From: Halohasta litchfieldiae
Lineage (GTDB): Archaea; Halobacteriota; Halobacteria; Halobacteriales; Haloferacaceae
Length of the DNA stretch: 64,000 bases
Reading direction: 5' to 3'
Assembly (NCBI RefSeq): GCF_002788215.1
Contig: NZ_CP024845.1
Span: 3,038,001-3,102,000, forward strand
The notes under the pieces are model-generated. The model did no database searches and was not told the origin of the DNA. It worked only from the letters and a program-made list of their open reading frames with translations. Positions 59,752 through 64,000 of the stretch are shown here, piece after piece (position 1 is the first letter of the stretch; each line of letters starts with the position of its first letter). A program made the translations under genes and the position numbers.

Positions 59752-60408
59752 CTACGGCGTCTCGTCGGGCGATGAAAAGACATCGACCACCGCGTTTAGG
59801 TCCTCGACTGTGATATCGCCGTGGCGAAGAATAGTCGGCTCTGGACCACTGAGGTCGACAATCGTACTCGATTGGGTCGTTGCCTGAGCAGAGCCTTTGA
59901 GAATGTAGTCGACTCGATCACCGACCTGCTCGGTTGCGAGATCGAGGTCGACAAGTTGGTCGTCGGCCTGCCCGGTGAGATTTGCCGAGGTCATACAGAG
60001 CGGTTGGTCGACTGCTTTCGAGAGTGTGCGCCACGTCGGGTTACTGAGACAGGCCAGCGAGACGGTGTCGCCGCCAGCAACCACGCGTTCAGGGACGGCT
60101 TCGGTTTTCTCGACGATGAGATTGAGCGGACCGGGCCAAAACGCTTCGACGAGTGCGTCCATCTCGTCTCGGCGGTCGGTTGTTCCCCACCGGGTCCAGT
60201 CGTCGGGGTCACGGATGAACAGCGTCAGGGGGTCGACTGGCTCGCGGTTTTTGATCCGGAATGCGCGTTCGATGGCCGCCTCGTCCCACGGATCGAGCGT
60301 CAGTGCGAGGTTGGTGTCGCTCGGGGTGACGATGACGCCGCCCTCGCGGATGCTGTCGGCGGCGGTTTCGATCCCCTCCGGCGTCGACTCCAGCAGGTTG
60401 TCCTCCAT
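59752..60408 (-). CDS. sua5: threonylcarbamoyl-AMP synthase Sua5/YrdC
   Basis: A 218-residue YrdC-domain protein. IKNREPVDPLTLFI contains the conserved Lys/Arg pocket, and STIVDLSG is the C-terminal marker of the YrdC core. It makes threonylcarbamoyl-AMP from Thr, bicarbonate and ATP for t6A modification, supplying KEOPS (Pcc1 at 2866). The C-terminal Sua5-specific domain is absent, so it is of the short YrdC type. Confidence 0.9.
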   Translation of the reverse strand: MEDNLLESTPEGIETAADSIREGGVIVTPSDTNLALTLDPWDEAAIERAFRIKNREPVDPLTLFIRDPDDWTRWGTTDRRDEMDALVEAFWPGPLNLIVEKTEAVPERVVAGGDTVSLACLSNPTWRTLSKAVDQPLCMTSANLTGQADDQLVDLDLATEQVGDRVDYILKGSAQATTQSSTIVDLSGPEPTILRHGDITVEDLNAVVDVFSSPDETP

Positions 60409-60536
60409 TGTCTCCCAACTCTGTGTCGAATCGTCTTGTAGTTTGGTTGTCCGTTCGTCTCTTGTTAGATGGAAGCAATCGGGTCAGCCGCCTCGCAGTC
60501 GTGGGCGTCTCCGAGTCGGCACCGTGTCCAAACAAT

Positions 60537-60544
60537 CAATAAAA
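60537..60544 (+). promoter_or_regulatory. TATA-like element of azlC
   Basis: TCAATAAA is centred 23-27 bases before the ATG at 60564. Confidence 0.45.
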
Positions 60545-60563
60545 CCGACCTGACAGAGTACGT

Positions 60564-61331
60564 ATGGCGAAGGAAACCACCCACAGCGACGAGACGGCCC
60601 CGGAGGTGAACACAACGACCTCGGAGGTGAACGAGACGACTTCGGCGTCGACCACGTTTTCGGTCGCGGGTGCCCGCAAGGGGTTCATTGCCTGTGTCCC
60701 GGTCGCCCTCGGGGTTGCAGGCTATGGGGTGTTGTTCGGCGTGCTTGCCCGGCAGGCGGGGTTGAGCATCGCCGAGTCGACGCTGATGAGTGCCACCGTA
60801 GTGGCGGGGGCCGCCCAGGTAATCGCCATCGGGGTGTGGGACCAGCCGATCCCCGTGACTGCGGTCATCGGCACGGCGTTCATCGTGAACCTCAGATACC
60901 TGCTGATGGGCGCATCGCTGCGGCCGTGGTTCGAAGAGCTCTCGCCCCTCCAGGCCTACGGCAGCGTGTTCGTCATGGCCGACGAGAACTGGGCGCTCAC
61001 GATGCAGGAGCTCCGGTCGGGGAATCCGGCTGGCGCGTTCCTGCTGGGCTCGGGGATCGCGATCTGGGTGTTCTGGGTGCTTGCGACGGTGCTTGGAGCG
61101 GTAGCAGGCGGCGTGATCGACGATCCCGCGACCTACGGGCTCGACTTCATGCTGACTGCTGTGTTCATCATTATCGCGGTTGGCCTCTGGGAGGGACGGT
61201 CGGATCTGATCCCGTGGCTCGTCGCCGGTCTCGTCGCCGTCGGGACGGCACAGCTCCTCGGCGGTCAGTGGTACATCCTGTTCGGTGGTCTCGCGGGGGC
61301 AGCCGTGGAGATGATTCGGTATGACGATTGA
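60564..61331 (+). CDS. azlC: AzlC-family branched-chain amino acid permease
   Basis: A 255-residue membrane protein of the AzlC family. After a Thr/Glu-rich 30-residue N terminus come GYGVLFGVLARQAGLS, INATQL-like AGAAQVIAIGVW and NLRYLLMGASL. AzlC and AzlD together form an exporter of branched-chain amino acids. The stop overlaps the azlD start by 11 bases. Confidence 0.9.
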   Translation: MAKETTHSDETAPEVNTTTSEVNETTSASTTFSVAGARKGFIACVPVALGVAGYGVLFGVLARQAGLSIAESTLMSATVVAGAAQVIAIGVWDQPIPVTAVIGTAFIVNLRYLLMGASLRPWFEELSPLQAYGSVFVMADENWALTMQELRSGNPAGAFLLGSGIAIWVFWVLATVLGAVAGGVIDDPATYGLDFMLTAVFIIIAVGLWEGRSDLIPWLVAGLVAVGTAQLLGGQWYILFGGLAGAAVEMIRYDD

Positions 61332-61629
61332 GCTGAACCCCATCGTCGTCGCGGTTATTTTGGGAATGAGCGTCGCCACTTTCGTGACTAAAGCCGGAGG
61401 GCTGTGGCTGCTCGGCAAGGTCGACCTCTCACCACGGATCGAATCCGGACTCGAAATCCTGCCCGGAGCGATCATCGTCTCGATTGTCGCCCCCGAACTG
61501 ATCGGGGCCACGCTTTCGACCTGGCTCGCTGCCGGGGTCGTCCTCGTCGTTGCGTGGCGGACCGAGAGTATCACGCTCTCGCTGGCTGTCGGCATCGCTA
61601 CGGTTCTCGCACTCCGGACCGTGCTGTAG
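61321..61629 (+). CDS. azlD: AzlD-family branched-chain amino acid transport subunit
   Basis: A 102-residue four-span protein with ATFVTKAGGLWLLGK and LEILPGAIIVSIVAPEL, the AzlD pattern. It acts with AzlC in one complex. The 11-base overlap couples their translation. Confidence 0.9.
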   Translation: MTIELNPIVVAVILGMSVATFVTKAGGLWLLGKVDLSPRIESGLEILPGAIIVSIVAPELIGATLSTWLAAGVVLVVAWRTESITLSLAVGIATVLALRTVL

Positions 61630-61685
61630 TTCGGACCGTGTCGGGATCCGAATCGGTCGACCGAGTGGACGCGTCGTCGACCGAC

Positions 61686-62291
61686 TCAGGACGACTCTTC
61701 GAGATCCCCAAACACGAACTCGCTGCTGGAGCCGAGGGGATCGGTCGCCGTTTCGGTTCGAAGATCCTCGAAGCCAGCCTCGTGGAGTTGGTTGAGCGTC
61801 GACTCCCGCCCCGGCGCGGAGAAGAACATCTCTCCACCCATCCAGCCGCGGCGCACGGTCTGAAACCGGCCCGAGGATAGTGTCATTAGCAGCGTGCCGC
61901 CGGGTTTTAGTACGCGGGCAAACTCTCGGTAGAGTTCGGGATGGCGGTCTCGGGGGACGTGAAACACCGCATGGTAGGCCGTGATCCCGTCGACTGCATC
62001 CGTGGCCACCGGGAGGTGGCTCATCTCGCCCTGCAACAGTCGACTGTCGGGAACGGTTTCGGCGGCCAGCGAGAGACCACGGCGGGCGAAATCGAGGCCG
62101 ATACTTCCCGGCGGCAGATTGGCGAGCGTTCGCGCGCCGTCGCCACAGCCCAGATCGAGAACCAATGGTTCGGAGGGCAGGGCCGCCAGCAGGTCATCGA
62201 TCAGGTCTGCATCCGAACCATCCGGGTTGCGTCGCTCGGCATACGCCGTCGACAACGCCTCCCACGCCTGTCGTCGCTCATGGCGGTCCAT
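61686..62291 (-). CDS. class I SAM-dependent methyltransferase
   Basis: A 201-residue methyltransferase. VLDLGCGDGARTLANL is motif I, LPVATDAVDGITAYHAVFHV motif II/III, and VLKPGGTLLMTLSSG motif post-III. The FFSAPGRESTLNQLHEAGF segment resembles small-molecule or ubiquinone-type methyltransferases. The open frame continues upstream for hundreds of codons, but that part is antisense to the geranylgeranyl reductase gene. The ATG at 62291 is the likely start. Confidence 0.87.
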   Translation of the reverse strand: MDRHERRQAWEALSTAYAERRNPDGSDADLIDDLLAALPSEPLVLDLGCGDGARTLANLPPGSIGLDFARRGLSLAAETVPDSRLLQGEMSHLPVATDAVDGITAYHAVFHVPRDRHPELYREFARVLKPGGTLLMTLSSGRFQTVRRGWMGGEMFFSAPGRESTLNQLHEAGFEDLRTETATDPLGSSSEFVFGDLEESS

Positions 62292-62405
62292 ACCGAACAG
62301 AGGGCCGCCACAGCAATCAGTGTGTTCGCTACCAACTATGTGTTGCATACAAAGCGACTGATTTCGAGATAAAGAGTTTTCGCCACGGAGGTTGGATTTT
62401 GGCCA

Positions 62406-63776
62406 ATGACTACCTACGAGTACGATATCGCCGTTGTTGGCGCGGGGACATCGGGCTGTTATGCTGCGGCGACCGCCGCCAACGCTGGCCTCGATGTCGT
62501 CATCATCGAGCGGAAAGACGCCGAAGAGGCAGGCCACATCGCCTGCGGCGACGCCCTCAAAGGCGCTGACGCCTTCCCCGAGGCGATTCCGAAGTCCAAG
62601 ATCGAACCCTCCTTCACGAACACGGACGTCGACCACGGTCGCTTCGAGATCCCGAGCCACGACACGGTGCTCGAAATCCCAGTCCCTGGCGAACTCGCCG
62701 TGATTGATCGACTGAAGTACGGGAAACTCCTCATCGAAGGCGCCGAAGAGTCCGGCGTGGAGTTCCATTACGATACGGTCGTCCAAGACGTCACCCAAGC
62801 CGACGACGGCACCGTCACCGGCGTCACTGGGAAATCGAACGGCGAGGCCGTCGAATACGACGCCGAGGTCGTGATCGACGGGGGTGGCTCGCTCTCGTTG
62901 CTGCAGGACAAAGTCGACTTCGACGGGACCACGTTCGACACAAACGTCCAGTACTCCCAGTTCTGCTCGGCCTACCGAGAGATCGTGGAGGTCGAGGAGG
63001 ACGTCGAGTGGGACGATGCACTCGTCTTCAAGCCGACCAAGCGTGCGGCGGGCTATCTGTGGTACTTCCCGCGCACGTCGACAACGATCAACGCCGGCCT
63101 CGGTTTCCAGATGAACGAAGAACCGATGCAGATGATCGAGGACCTCAAAGAGGACCTCAAAGATCGCGAGGAGTTCGAGAACGGCGAGGTCACCGACAAA
63201 CTCGGCGCGGCCCTCCCAACCCGGCGCGTCTACGACTCGGCTGTGGCTCCCGGATACATGGCGGTCGGCGACGCTGCGGCCCACGTCAATCCGACCACCG
63301 GCGGCGGAATCGCTGGTGCGGCCTACGCCGGGAAGTACGCCGCCGAACAGGCCGTCGAGGCGATTGAGGCGGGCGACGTGAGCGAGGACGCCCTCTGGCA
63401 TTACAACGAGCGCGTGATGGACCACTTCGGCTCCCGGTATGCGGGCCTCGACGTCTACAATATTCTTTCGACCGCCGTCGACATCGACGACCTGATGGGC
63501 CTCTTGGCTGCGCTGCCGGGCGAAAAGCTGGCTGAGGCGTTGTATACGGGCAAAACGTCGATGGGGCCACTGCTGGCTGCTCGGACCGCCGTCGACAGCT
63601 TCGGCTACTGGCGGCAGATTCTGGACTTCTACAAGGTCAAACAGCTTGCAGAGAAGCTGATCAACCACTACGAGCGATATCCGTCGACGCCTGCGGCCCT
63701 CGAAGCATGGCAACGTCAGCGCGACGAACTGATGGACGAAATCTACGAGACGACCGGCGCTGAGCCGAAATACTAA
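62406..63776 (+). CDS. geranylgeranyl reductase-family flavoprotein
   Basis: A 456-residue FAD-dependent reductase. VVGAGTSGCYAAATAA is the FAD motif, and GDALKGADAFPEAIP and VGDAAAHVNPTTGGGIAGA mark the geranylgeranyl reductase family. Such enzymes saturate the isoprenoid chains of archaeal membrane lipids or the side chain of menaquinone. It lies divergent from the methyltransferase. Confidence 0.93.
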   Translation: MTTYEYDIAVVGAGTSGCYAAATAANAGLDVVIIERKDAEEAGHIACGDALKGADAFPEAIPKSKIEPSFTNTDVDHGRFEIPSHDTVLEIPVPGELAVIDRLKYGKLLIEGAEESGVEFHYDTVVQDVTQADDGTVTGVTGKSNGEAVEYDAEVVIDGGGSLSLLQDKVDFDGTTFDTNVQYSQFCSAYREIVEVEEDVEWDDALVFKPTKRAAGYLWYFPRTSTTINAGLGFQMNEEPMQMIEDLKEDLKDREEFENGEVTDKLGAALPTRRVYDSAVAPGYMAVGDAAAHVNPTTGGGIAGAAYAGKYAAEQAVEAIEAGDVSEDALWHYNERVMDHFGSRYAGLDVYNILSTAVDIDDLMGLLAALPGEKLAEALYTGKTSMGPLLAARTAVDSFGYWRQILDFYKVKQLAEKLINHYERYPSTPAALEAWQRQRDELMDEIYETTGAEPKY

Positions 63777-63784
63777 GCTGGAAA

Positions 63785-64000
63785 CTACTCTTCGTTCTCG
63801 TCGGCAGGATCGAACAGCCCTGCGACATCCTTCTCTTTCCGCCGTCGACGCTCGACCTGTGATGCTAATCTATTATAAACGATTCCGCGGTGTGTCGACT
63901 CGCCGACGAAGGTCGTGAGCAGGCTGATATACTCCGTCTGGCTCTCGTCTACTTCCTCGCGGGCGTACTCGATGGCATCGTGGATGACGCTGTCGTCGTA
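63785..64000 (-). CDS. unidentified gene, C-terminal 71 residues only
   Basis: The frame is open from the window edge to the TAG at 63785-63787. The visible part is charged and helical (HDAIEYAREEVDESQTEYIS, then VERRRRKEKDVAGLF) with an acidic end. It resembles no family I can name from this fragment. The start lies beyond 64000. Confidence 0.65.
   Translation of the reverse strand, partial: YDDSVIHDAIEYAREEVDESQTEYISLLTTFVGESTHRGIVYNRLASQVERRRRKEKDVAGLFDPADENEE

Noticed and set aside
62292-63713. Long open frame on the minus strand upstream of the methyltransferase, in frame with it
   Set aside because: It is antisense to the geranylgeranyl reductase gene. The predicted protein is low in the acidic bias and has no family match, and open antisense frames are common at this GC content.

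Overview
The window is chromosomal DNA from a halophilic archaeon (class Halobacteria). The predicted proteins are very acidic and the DNA is GC-rich. Many genes start 24-33 bases downstream of a TATA-like element, as expected for leaderless haloarchaeal transcripts. Marker families include halocyanin, SAMP2, MCM, an RFC small subunit, amphi-Trp/HVO_2922 proteins, TrmB regulators and geranylgeranyl reductase. Parts of the gene order (SAMP2 beside rfcS, the rps15 to rps3ae cluster, the long Mrp operon) fit Haloferacales-like genomes, but the genus cannot be fixed from the sequence alone. No CRISPR array, complete insertion sequence or rRNA was found. One tRNA gene (Ala, GGC) is present.

Region 1-9.6 kb holds a partial RecA/KaiC-like ATPase, a phospholipid synthase and a halocyanin. 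A minus-strand translation operon follows (rps15, a RecJ-like DHH protein, KEOPS subunit pcc1, rps3ae), then tRNA-Ala, a ribbon-helix-helix/PIN toxin-antitoxin pair with its own inverted-repeat operator, a cysteine hydrolase and a Tat-exported PhoX phosphatase.

Region 9.6-18.4 kb is a tight plus-strand cobalamin (anaerobic, cobalt-early) operon: cbiT, cbiL, cbiF, cbiG, two cbiH, a 3-Cys ferredoxin, a protein built like a degenerate LAGLIDADG endonuclease, a long metal-binding cbiX, a DUF3209 protein and a cytoplasmic beta-propeller. A perfect 8-8 inverted repeat covers the predicted transcription and translation start of cbiT.

Region 18.4-32.4 kb holds a SprT-like zinc protease and two divergent TrmB regulators separated by an AT-rich region full of inverted repeats. 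Next come a copper chaperone, an rRNA 2'-O-methyltransferase with TRAM domain, GNAT and peroxiredoxin genes, SAMP2, rfcS, cation and phosphate transporters, a CNNM/CBS protein, an iron-sulfur helicase and several very small proteins.

Region 32.5-39 kb holds mcm, whose Walker A motif is split by a 473-residue intein, a thioredoxin-reductase-like flavoprotein, a Doc toxin and coaBC. Region 39-47.5 kb is a nine-gene Mrp-type Na+/H+ antiporter operon whose MrpE carries an N-terminal stress-protein-like domain.

Region 47.5-64 kb contains mostly single housekeeping genes: hisD, an IscA-like protein, zinc-ribbon and dodecin genes, UspA, DUF63, an inositol phosphatase, an ATP-NAD kinase, an AbrB-PhoU regulator, a carbon-nitrogen hydrolase, acylphosphatase, a GlmM-like hexose-phosphate mutase, Sua5, AzlC/AzlD, a methyltransferase and geranylgeranyl reductase. 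The window ends inside an unidentified gene. Three parts of tRNA modification or protein tagging (Pcc1, Sua5, SAMP2) lie in the same window.
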